In this document: positions 1 to 5,818 of the stretch, in pieces
Layout: every line of letters starts with the position of its first letter
How positions within the stretch are numbered: position 1 is the stretch's first letter
Source of the DNA: Acidobacteriota bacterium
Lineage (GTDB): Bacteria; Acidobacteriota; UBA6911; RPQK01; JADFOI01
Assembly: GCA_022545645.1 (NCBI GenBank)
Contig: JACZQQ010000113.1
Span: 1-8,420, forward strand
DNA: 8,420 nucleotides
Direction of reading: 5' to 3'
Notes under the pieces: model-generated
What the model was told of the DNA's origin: nothing
Databases searched by the model: none
What the model saw: only the letters and a program-made list of their open reading frames with translations
Program-made: the position numbers and the translations under genes

Positions 1-328
1 CGATGGCATCGCTGGGGCGACTGTCAATGGTAATGTGATCGCCGTTCATTCGAAGGTGAATGACGGCATAGAAGGTATTTTCCTGGAGGTCGGTGACCAC
101 GATCTTGTCCACGTTGGCATCGAGTTGCAGCAGAATATTCTTGATCAGGTCATGGGTCAGGGGGCGAGGGGTATCGATTCGCTCAATCTGCAGGGCAATG
201 GCATTGGCCTCGAAGATTCCTACCCAGATGGGCAATAAGGTGTTTTTTTCCACGCTCTGCAGGATCACGATGGGAGAGTTGGTGAGGGGGTCCATGATTA
301 ACCCCTTGATTTTAAATTCTCGTTCCAT
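1..328 (-). CDS. Bifunctional nuclease (BFN/DUF151) family protein, C-terminus cut by window edge
   Basis: This gene reads leftward from an ATG at 328 and leaves the window after 109 codons, so roughly the last third is missing if it has the usual length of about 150-165 residues. The translation shows the hallmarks of the BFN/DUF151 family: an N-terminal strand (MEREFKIKGLIMDP), then LPIWVG followed by an EA-containing helix, then PRPLTHDL, and finally DSRPSDAI just before the edge. Family members have been described as nucleases acting on DNA and RNA in plants, but the bacterial role is largely unknown. No catalytic residue can be assigned from sequence alone. The start lies inside the 3' end of miaB (17-base overlap, different frame). 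An AAAGGA-type ribosome site sits about 9 bases upstream, within miaB coding sequence, so the two genes are probably co-transcribed and translationally coupled. Confidence 0.9.
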   Translation of the reverse strand, partial: MEREFKIKGLIMDPLTNSPIVILQSVEKNTLLPIWVGIFEANAIALQIERIDTPRPLTHDLIKNILLQLDANVDKIVVTDLQENTFYAVIHLRMNGDHITIDSRPSDAI

Positions 329-1679
329 AAGCCTGCTTCCTTTGGTTTTGCTCGATCTCCTCGAGCTTTTGGCCGACCATGCTGTTGGGACCCACATCGG
401 TGATCAGTACCTCGGTGAATGTCCCGGGCTGATCGTTTCCCGGAAAGTTCACAATCTTATTGGTCGTGGTTCTCCCGTAGCGACGCACACCATCACGTGC
501 TGTTCCTTCCACCAAAACGTTCCTACAGCGCCCCAGATAACGTTGGCGGTGCAGGCGCAGCTGAATTCCCTTCTGAAGACGCTGCAACGCCATGATACGA
601 CGTGTCTTTTCCTCCTCGGGAAGATCACCCTCGAAGTTTTGTGCTTCGGTTTCAGGACGAGGAGAGTATTTGAACGAGAACATGGACTCGAACTGGACCT
701 CCTCGACCAGGCTCAGGGTCTCTTGAAAGTCCGCCTCCTTCTCACCTATAAAGCCTACGATGATGTCCGTAGACAAAGCGATGGAGCGACCGCAGTTTCG
801 AAACTTGTCCACCAATTCAAGATAGCGCTCTCGGGTGTACTGGCGCCGCATACGCTTGAGGATGGGGTTGGAACCCGACTGAACGGGTAGGTGGATCTGG
901 TTGCAGATGGTTTCCATTTCACCGATGACAGAGATGGAGTCATCGTCAAACTCACGCGGATGAGGTGAAGTGAAACGAAGCCTCCGAAGCCCCGGAATGG
1001 CCGCCACCTCAGAGAGTAGGTCGGCAAATTTGAAGCGCCGGTTATGGGGATCCTTATAGCTATTGACGGTCTGTCCCAACAGGAGAATTTCCACAAAGCC
1101 CTGGTCGACAACCCTTCGGGCTTCATCCATCACTGCCTTGGCAGGACGGTTCCTTTCCCGGCCTCGAGTGTAGGGCACAATACAAAAGCTGCAATGCTTG
1201 TTGCAGCCTTCCATGATGGTGATGTTGGCACGGAAACTGTTCTGGCGTATGACCTGAGGAATCTCTACTGGGGCTGTACTCTCCATAAAGTCCGTGGCCA
1301 CGCGCCTCCTGCCCCCGCGCTCTTGCTCGATCTCCTCAAGCAGGTCGGGGAGGGCGTGAACCATATGGGTACCCACCACCAGATCCACGAACGGCGCCTT
1401 GCTTATCAGCGCTTCACCTTCCTGCTGGGCCACGCACCCCAGCACTCCGATCAAAAAATTGGGGTTGGTGCCCTTCTGCTTCTTGATTTCTCCTAAACGG
1501 CTGTACATCTTCTGGGCAGCTTTCTCGCGGACGCTGCAAGTATTGAGTAAAAACAGATCGGCCTCCTCGGGCGAGTTGACCGCGACCATACCGCGATGGG
1601 CAAGCAGTCCGGCAACTTTCTCCGAATCGTGCTCGTTCATCTGGCATCCGAACGTTTCGATATAGAATCTCTGCAGCAT
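312..1679 (-). CDS. miaB: tRNA-2-methylthio-N6-dimethylallyladenosine synthase (MiaB)
   Basis: This radical-SAM methylthiotransferase adds the 2-methylthio group to N6-isopentenyladenosine at position 37 of tRNAs reading UNN codons. The 455-residue protein has the full family layout. An N-terminal MTTase domain (about 1-125) carries the three auxiliary-cluster cysteines C12, C48 and C82. The radical SAM core (about 145-370) has CNKHCSFC, giving C159, C163 and C166. A C-terminal TRAM RNA-binding domain covers about 376-438. GQTVNSY, RFTSPHP and LPVQSGS are MiaB-type motifs that separate it from RimO and MtaB. One oddity is GFIGEKEADF near residue 309, where the family usually has GFPGE, so Ile replaces Pro. 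The ATG at 1679 is the first possible start, because an in-frame TAA lies 15 bases upstream with no alternative start between. There is no clear Shine-Dalgarno sequence. The stop overlaps the following BFN gene. Confidence 0.97.
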   Translation of the reverse strand: MLQRFYIETFGCQMNEHDSEKVAGLLAHRGMVAVNSPEEADLFLLNTCSVREKAAQKMYSRLGEIKKQKGTNPNFLIGVLGCVAQQEGEALISKAPFVDLVVGTHMVHALPDLLEEIEQERGGRRRVATDFMESTAPVEIPQVIRQNSFRANITIMEGCNKHCSFCIVPYTRGRERNRPAKAVMDEARRVVDQGFVEILLLGQTVNSYKDPHNRRFKFADLLSEVAAIPGLRRLRFTSPHPREFDDDSISVIGEMETICNQIHLPVQSGSNPILKRMRRQYTRERYLELVDKFRNCGRSIALSTDIIVGFIGEKEADFQETLSLVEEVQFESMFSFKYSPRPETEAQNFEGDLPEEEKTRRIMALQRLQKGIQLRLHRQRYLGRCRNVLVEGTARDGVRRYGRTTTNKIVNFPGNDQPGTFTEVLITDVGPNSMVGQKLEEIEQNQRKQAYGTRI

Positions 1680-1691
1680 CGTCTCTGGAGT

Positions 1692-1721
1692 ATTTTAGCG
1701 GACTTGAAGTGGAGGATACAA
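1692..1721 (-). promoter_or_regulatory. Candidate promoter for miaB
   Basis: Read on the minus strand, TAAAAT at 1697-1692 matches five of six bases of a sigma-70 -10 box. A weaker TTGTAT at 1721-1716 sits 18 bases upstream as a possible -35 box. Transcription would begin about 6 bases before the miaB ATG, giving an almost leaderless mRNA. That would fit the lack of a ribosome binding site. This is pattern matching only, and read-through from recN is equally possible. Confidence 0.3.
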
Positions 1722-1723
1722 GG

Positions 1724-1765
1724 TTCGTGCTGCCGTCACTTCGTGCTGCCGTCACGAAGTGACGG
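1724..1765. repeat. 16-bp tandem duplication overlapping a perfect 13-bp inverted repeat
   Basis: A 16-base sequence, TTCGTGCTGCCGTCAC, occurs twice back to back at 1724-1739 and 1740-1755. Overlapping this, CCGTCACTTCGTG at 1733-1745 is perfectly complementary in reverse to 1753-1765 around a 7-base loop, so either strand can form a 13-bp hairpin. No T-run follows on either strand, so it is not a standard intrinsic terminator. It lies in the recN-miaB gap, transcribed from the right if the two genes share an mRNA. Confidence 0.85.
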
Positions 1766-1900
1766 CGTGCTGTGGTGCTGTGGTGCTTTTGTGCAGTCGT
1801 GAGAGGGTGTTCGCCTGCTGCATATCAGAAGCTAGAGACGTTCATGCAAGATGTCATGATCACCACACTACAGCACAACAGCACGACAGCACAATTGCAC
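1727..1900. repeat. Octamer-phased repeat blocks facing each other (GTGCTGTN unit) in the recN-miaB gap
   Basis: From 1727 to 1814 the plus strand can be cut into eleven consecutive 8-base units, all beginning with GT and nine with GTG. The cleanest are GTGCTGTG at 1767-1774 and 1775-1782. From 1900 down to 1861 the minus strand gives five more such units, three of them GTGCTGTN. The two blocks are inverted: 1767-1793 and 1866-1892 are complementary at 23 of 27 positions around a 72-base centre, enough for a long imperfect hairpin. The whole 225-base gap (1680-1904) contains no convincing gene. The function is unknown, and it could be a dispersed intergenic repeat family. Confidence 0.8.
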
Positions 1901-1904
1901 GGAG

Positions 1905-3587
1905 TTATGAAGTGACGAAATCCTTCCCTCTCCGTAGCAATTCGCGCGCCTGCTTACGGGTGGTGTCCGTTAAGGCTTTCCCTGCCATCATTCTTGAGAT
2001 CTCCTCCACTCTTGCCTTCTGCTCAAGAGGAACAATCTCAACGATGGTTCGCTCGGCGCTGGGCCGTTTGGTGACATGAAAATGCTGGGAAGCATATGAG
2101 GCGACTTGTGGAAGGTGGGTCACGCAAAAGACCTGGTGCGCCGTTCCCAGACGGGCGAGTTTTTCTCCAATGGTGGAGGCCACTCGGCCGCCAATGCCTG
2201 CATCCACCTCATCGAAAACCAGGGTCTTCGGATAGTCCTCCAGGGTGAGAATCGATTTCAGAGCCAGGACGGTTCGGGACAACTCTCCTCCGGAAGCAAT
2301 CTTAGCCAAGGGTTTAGAGGATTCACCCACATTGGCACTGATCAAAAATTCCACTTGGTCCATTCCCTGCTCTGTGACCTTTTCATCTGAGGTGTTGACC
2401 TGTACCGTAAAAGCGGCGTTTCCCATGTGCAAATCGGTCAGTTCACGTTCCACTTGCTTGCTGAGCAACTTAGCTTGCTGGTGTCTGCCCCTGGAAAGGC
2501 GCTGGGCAAGTGATCGATATTTGCTCTCCAGTTGACTCTCCTTCTCAGCCAGTTGTTCGATCTCGGCTTCACATTGGGAGAGCTCGTGGACTTCTTTTTG
2601 GGCCTTTTCGAGATAAGCCAGAATCTCATCCACGGTTTCCCCGTATTTTCGGCGAGCCTTTTGAATTTCCGAAAGGCTCTCCTGAACAGCGTCCAGGCGT
2701 CCCGGGTTGGACTCAATTTGATTCGTGTAGTCGCGAAGCTGGTAGGCTACCTCTTCCAGCAGGTAACGTGAATCACTCAGTTTCACCATCACCGGCTCCA
2801 GCTGAGGGTCCAGCTCACAAAGTTCTTCCAACTCTTTCTTGGCCTGATGCAGCAGACTTAACGAGGACTCTTCTCGTTCATAAATGTCCTGATAAGCCCG
2901 TTGCGATGCACTCAGGCGTTTTTCCGCACTGGCCAAAAGCCCCCGTTCTGCTTCCAACTCCACGTCCAGGCCAGCTCTCAATTGAAGCTTGTCGATGTCG
3001 GCAATTTGAAAGTGGAGGGTGTCGAGCCTCTGCAGTCTTTCCTGTTCGCTGGCCTGCAGGCGCTCAAGTTCTGAACGAACTCCCTGGAGCAGATGAAAGG
3101 ACTCTCTGACCTGTTGCGTCAACGGTTCGTGAGCGCTGAAGGCGTCCAGAAACTGTAATTGAACACTGGATCGCAAGAGGAGTTGCTGCTCGTGCTGTCC
3201 GTGAATATCCGCTAGAAACGTCCCCAGCTGGGAAAGCGTAGCCAGTGGGCTCAAAACCCCGTTGATAAAGATCTTGTTGGAACCGGACCGGGAGATATTC
3301 CGGCGGATAATAAGTTCCCCGCCCTCCAGTGGAATCTCTGCATCAGCGAGAAACACTCGTGCCGGATGTTCTCCGGAGAGTTCAAACATTCCCTCCACTC
3401 GGGCCTGCTCAAAGCCCTGACGAACCATTTCGAGAGAGGCACGCCTTCCCACCAGCAAGCCTACAGCATCTACCAGAATGGATTTTCCCGATCCGGTTTC
3501 ACCGGTGATCAGATTCAACCCCTTCCTGAATTCAATTTCCAGACGATCGATCAGAGCAAAATTCTCGACGGAGAGGAACTTCAGCAT
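1905..3587 (-). CDS. recN: DNA repair protein RecN
   Basis: RecN is an SMC-like ATPase in the cytoplasm that acts early in recombinational repair of double-strand breaks, bringing DNA ends or sister chromatids together with RecA. At 560 residues this protein has the normal family length. The N-terminal ATPase half has the Walker A motif GETGSGKS at 29-36, followed by the RecN-typical stretch ADIHGQHEQQ near 126-135. Residues about 155-380 are Glu/Gln/Leu-rich coiled coil and short for an SMC-type arm, as expected for RecN. The C-terminal half has the ABC signature ASGGELSR at 431-438, Walker B with the catalytic glutamate in LVFDEVDAGIGG (about 456-467), and the switch histidine in VTHLPQ (H491). 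The ATG at 3587 is the only reasonable start, because an in-frame TAG lies 9 bases upstream. No Shine-Dalgarno sequence is visible. It is divergent from the Tol-Pal operon. Confidence 0.97.
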   Translation of the reverse strand: MLKFLSVENFALIDRLEIEFRKGLNLITGETGSGKSILVDAVGLLVGRRASLEMVRQGFEQARVEGMFELSGEHPARVFLADAEIPLEGGELIIRRNISRSGSNKIFINGVLSPLATLSQLGTFLADIHGQHEQQLLLRSSVQLQFLDAFSAHEPLTQQVRESFHLLQGVRSELERLQASEQERLQRLDTLHFQIADIDKLQLRAGLDVELEAERGLLASAEKRLSASQRAYQDIYEREESSLSLLHQAKKELEELCELDPQLEPVMVKLSDSRYLLEEVAYQLRDYTNQIESNPGRLDAVQESLSEIQKARRKYGETVDEILAYLEKAQKEVHELSQCEAEIEQLAEKESQLESKYRSLAQRLSRGRHQQAKLLSKQVERELTDLHMGNAAFTVQVNTSDEKVTEQGMDQVEFLISANVGESSKPLAKIASGGELSRTVLALKSILTLEDYPKTLVFDEVDAGIGGRVASTIGEKLARLGTAHQVFCVTHLPQVASYASQHFHVTKRPSAERTIVEIVPLEQKARVEEISRMMAGKALTDTTRKQARELLRRGKDFVTS

Positions 3588-3605
3588 GACAAAAGGCTAC
3601 TAAAA

Positions 3606-3685
3606 AGCTGACAACTGACAACCAAGGAGGATTGTACACGAACACTATGTCCTCTTTGTCAGCTGTCAGCTGTCAGTTGTTTTGA
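3606..3685. repeat. Inverted heptamer tandem repeats (GTCAGYT units) between recN and tolQ
   Basis: On the plus strand GTCAGCT (3658-3664), GTCAGCT (3665-3671) and GTCAGTT (3672-3678) follow one another, with a degenerate GTTTTGA after them. On the minus strand GTCAGTT (3619-3613) and GTCAGCT (3612-3606) form the opposing block. Bases 3606-3621 pair with 3656-3671 at 15 of 16 positions around a 34-base centre. AAGGAGGA and TCCTCTTT inside the centre can extend the pairing. The block starts 19 bases before the recN start codon, so it may lie in the recN leader. Units contain TTGTCA, close to a -35 box, but no matching -10 box was found. Confidence 0.8.
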
Positions 3686-3705
3686 GTACCATCTATTGGT
3701 GGTGG

Positions 3706-3744
3706 TTGATCCAGAAGTAGATCAATCGGTGTATGGTATATGAT
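3706..3744 (+). promoter_or_regulatory. Candidate promoter/operator region upstream of tolQ
   Basis: TTGATC at 3706-3711 and GATCAA at 3720-3725 form a perfect 6-bp inverted repeat with an 8-base spacer, the size of a small dimeric operator. Just downstream is an AT-rich stretch (3732-3744). It contains TATGAT at 3739-3744, a five-of-six match to a -10 box, and TGGTATATG at 3734-3742, which resembles an extended -10. No good -35 box lies at standard distance. This is the most promoter-like part of the 210-base divergent gap, but it is weak evidence. Confidence 0.3.
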
Positions 3745-3759
3745 TACAGGCAGGTCATC

Positions 3760-3795
3760 ATGAACATGAGCCGAATAGGGAATGTAGGAGATTGA
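3760..3795 (+). CDS. Possible 11-codon leader ORF ahead of tolQ
   Basis: An ATG at 3760 opens an 11-residue frame (MNMSRIGNVGD) that ends in TGA at 3793-3795. It has an AGG at 3753-3755 as a minimal ribosome site. Its last codons contain the AGGAG that serves tolQ, and its stop lies two bases before the proposed tolQ TTG. The position would suit translational coupling, in which ribosomes ending here reinitiate on tolQ's weak TTG start. It is too short for coding statistics and may be chance. Confidence 0.25.
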   Translation: MNMSRIGNVGD

Positions 3796-3797
3796 AA

Positions 3798-4520
3798 TTG
3801 GCCTTTTTTATAGCTCAGGGGAGCTTTGGCAGTTTCTGGTCACTGGTGAGCAATAGCGGTCCGATCGCTCAAATGGTTTTTCTGATCCTGCTTTTTTTCT
3901 CCCTGTTTTCCTGGGGTATCATCTTCCAAAAGGTTCGCTTTTACAAAGAAGTGGGCCAACAGTCCCAGGCCTTTTATGACCGCTTTAGAAGAACCTCCAG
4001 CCTCTCGGAACTCTACAGTAAATGTGAGCGGTTTCCGCAGTCCCCTTTGGCCGGGATTTTCAAGGGTGGCTATGAGGAGTTGAGCCAGCAGATGGAGTCC
4101 CCCAGTTCCGGGGACGATTCTCCCCAGTTATCCCTCAATCCGGGAAAACTCAAGAGCCTCAACAGCGTGGAACGAGCCCTGCAAAAGACGGCCCACACGG
4201 AGATGACTGCACTGGAAGCCTCTCTTCCCTGGCTGGCCACCACCGGGGCCGTCTCTCCTTTTATTGGTTTGTTCGGCACGGTGATCGGAATCATCAATGC
4301 CTTCCAAGGTCTCGGAGAGGGCTCTGTGACCACAATCCAGGCCGTTGCTCCGGGAATCAGTGAAGCTCTGGTGGCAACTGCGGCTGGACTTTTTGCAGCC
4401 ATTCCGGCAGTGATCGCCTATAACCACTTTCTCAATCGGCTCAAACTTTTTGGCGTCGAAATGGATGACTTTTCGGCAGAGTTCCTCAACACCGTCGAAC
4501 GTAGTTTTGGAGTGAGTTGA
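3798..4520 (+). CDS. tolQ: Tol-Pal proton channel subunit TolQ (MotA/TolQ/ExbB family)
   Basis: TolQ forms, with TolR, the inner-membrane motor that uses the proton gradient to energise TolA. The product is about 240 residues with the family's three membrane segments: TM1 at about 25-43 (IAQMVFLILLFF...), TM2 at about 145-167 (TTGAVSPFIGLFGTVIGI) and TM3 at about 187-207 (ALVATAAGLFAAIPAVIAYN). The TM2 and TM3 motifs are the conserved channel-lining helices, including Thr in each. No in-frame ATG exists between the upstream stop at 3741-3743 and the gene, so it starts with TTG. Two TTGs are possible. The one at 3792 is only one base after AGGAG (3786-3790), while the one at 3798 has a good 7-base spacing, so I prefer 3798. 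The cytoplasmic loop at about 100-120 is rich in Ser, Pro and Asp. It is the first gene of the operon, one base from tolR. Confidence 0.95.
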   Translation: MAFFIAQGSFGSFWSLVSNSGPIAQMVFLILLFFSLFSWGIIFQKVRFYKEVGQQSQAFYDRFRRTSSLSELYSKCERFPQSPLAGIFKGGYEELSQQMESPSSGDDSPQLSLNPGKLKSLNSVERALQKTAHTEMTALEASLPWLATTGAVSPFIGLFGTVIGIINAFQGLGEGSVTTIQAVAPGISEALVATAAGLFAAIPAVIAYNHFLNRLKLFGVEMDDFSAEFLNTVERSFGVS

Positions 4521-4521
4521 A

Positions 4522-4938
4522 ATGGCTTTTGGTAATTTACTCAACCCGACTCGACCTTCCATTTCGGAGATCAACGTCACTCCCCTGGTGGATGTGATCC
4601 TGGTTTTGCTGATCATTTTCATGGTTACTGCACCCATCCTTCAGACCGGCATCGAGGTGAATCTTGCCCAGACACGAACAGTTGCTCCCGTCGATCCCGA
4701 AGAGGCGGCTGTCATCACCATCAGTCGAGAGGAGATGCTTTTTTATCGGTCCAATCCCATCAATTTCAATGAACTGGGCGACTGGCTCAAGCGCGAGATT
4801 GGAGACAGTGGAAAAGCCATTTTTCTTCAGGCCGACGAAGACGTACGCTGGAAGACGATTGTCTCTGTGGTGGACGAGGTGCGAGTTTCGGGATACTCTC
4901 AAATAAATTTAGTCACCAAACCCTATTTGGAGAAGTGA
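4522..4938 (+). CDS. tolR: Tol-Pal motor subunit TolR (ExbD/TolR family)
   Basis: TolR is the second motor subunit, anchored in the inner membrane with a periplasmic domain that contacts peptidoglycan. The 138-residue protein has a short cytoplasmic tail with SEINVTPLVD, then one membrane helix (about 22-40, LVDVILVLLIIFMVTAP). D24 in this helix is the conserved proton-carrying aspartate. The rest is the periplasmic ExbD/TolR fold, including IFLQADEDVRW near 98-108, which matches the family's usual 'V.I.AD....' strand and turn. Length is normal. The ATG at 4522 follows the tolQ stop by one base, and GGAG at 4509-4512 gives a 9-base spacing, so translation is probably coupled. The position between tolQ and a TolA-like gene favours TolR over ExbD. 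Confidence 0.95.
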   Translation: MAFGNLLNPTRPSISEINVTPLVDVILVLLIIFMVTAPILQTGIEVNLAQTRTVAPVDPEEAAVITISREEMLFYRSNPINFNELGDWLKREIGDSGKAIFLQADEDVRWKTIVSVVDEVRVSGYSQINLVTKPYLEK

Positions 4939-4943
4939 GACGA

Positions 4944-5762
4944 ATGTCCCCAAGGGTCATCAGCCCGCACGTGCGTGAGGAAGGATATCGAGGAGCATTC
5001 ACGGTCTCCGCCGTGGGCCACCTCCTGCTTTTCCTTTTCCTCCTCCTTTCCTCCGAGTTGTTTCCCAGGGGTGCACCTTTAGTGATCGGAAGCGGCGAGG
5101 GAGGCGGCCAGAAAGACAACTTCGTGAAGGTCGGGTTATCGGCTGAGCTCAGCGGCGGTACCGGGATGCACAAACCCGCCATAACTCCCCGGCCCGAAGT
5201 GGTGACTACGCCTGAGCCGAGCAAACCCGATCCGCCGGCTCCCCCAAAAGAGGAAAACGTCTTGGTGGAAAAGGCTCCCCTCCGGAAGACCCCTGACACG
5301 TCGTCTGCCTCCCCGGCGAAATCCCAAGCCGCCACTGAAGACTCTCGGCCCAAACCGATCCCCCGCAAGCCGGAACCAGGAAGCGGCGGACCCGGTGGAC
5401 AGAGTTTGGGATCAGGTGGGGGTTTCGGAGGCGGACAGGGCGTGACCATCGGCACGGGAACGGGCGAGGGAGTTATGGACTCCTGGTACGTGCGTCAGGT
5501 TGAACAGCGGATTGGACGAAACTGGTTAAAGACTTCGTTGGGTCAGCTGGCGAATCCCGTTCGCACCGTAATCAGTTTCGAGATCCGAGCCGATGGCCGC
5601 ATCGACAACATCCAAATCGAGCACAGGAGCGGCATTGGGAGCATTGATCTGGCTGCTGAGCGAGCCGTTCGTGCCAGCGATCCTCTCTCTCCGCTGCCCT
5701 ATGAACTTCGCAATCGAACGGTGAAATTCATTGCCAACTTTGAGTACCCTCCCGGAGGATGA
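4944..5762 (+). CDS. tolA: TolA-like / TonB-family energy transducer of the Tol-Pal system
   Basis: This protein links the TolQR motor to TolB and Pal. It has about 272 residues: a short cytoplasmic tail, one membrane helix at about 18-37, a long low-complexity periplasmic linker, and a folded C-terminal domain at about 178-269 with the TonB/TolA C-terminal pattern (SWYVRQVEQRIGRNW, then VISFEIRADGRI and AAERAVRASDPLSPLP). The helix carries S22-x3-H26, the SxxxH motif by which TonB and TolA sense the motor. The linker is Pro/Lys/Glu-rich (about 80-150), then a Gly-rich run (about 147-175). The Ala/Lys-rich long helix of proteobacterial TolA is absent, so 'TonB-like' describes it equally well. 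A GTG at 4935 overlaps the tolR stop, but GGAG is only two bases from it. The ATG at 4944 has GGAG 11 bases upstream and is preferred. Confidence 0.85.
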   Translation: MSPRVISPHVREEGYRGAFTVSAVGHLLLFLFLLLSSELFPRGAPLVIGSGEGGGQKDNFVKVGLSAELSGGTGMHKPAITPRPEVVTTPEPSKPDPPAPPKEENVLVEKAPLRKTPDTSSASPAKSQAATEDSRPKPIPRKPEPGSGGPGGQSLGSGGGFGGGQGVTIGTGTGEGVMDSWYVRQVEQRIGRNWLKTSLGQLANPVRTVISFEIRADGRIDNIQIEHRSGIGSIDLAAERAVRASDPLSPLPYELRNRTVKFIANFEYPPGG

Positions 5763-5818
5763 GGGGAGAGAATAGAGGTCGAGTGATCAACGAAGATAAA
5801 AAGAAGAAAGACACTTGC

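Noticed and set aside
93..890. A 265-codon open frame on the plus strand opposite miaB and the BFN gene
   Set aside because: It is antisense to two clearly recognised genes, shows no domain or signal, and its length follows from codon bias of the opposite strand.
1733..1765. Intrinsic terminator for recN
   Set aside because: The stem is strong, but no T-run follows on either strand.
1727..1800. Chi-like recombination hotspots, suggested by GCTGTGG-rich repeats next to recN
   Set aside because: The match to E. coli Chi is partial, Chi sequences differ between phyla, and proximity to recN is not evidence.
1727..1900. CRISPR array
   Set aside because: Units are 8 bases, directly abutting, with no spacers, and no cas genes are present.
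2510..3109. A 199-codon plus-strand frame inside recN
   Set aside because: It lies wholly antisense to the intact coiled-coil part of recN and has an unnatural Pro/Arg/Ser-rich composition typical of shadow frames.
4913..5455. A 180-codon minus-strand frame opposite the tolA-like gene
   Set aside because: It is the reverse reading of the Pro/Gly-rich linker, giving low-complexity Pro/Gly sequence without any known motif.
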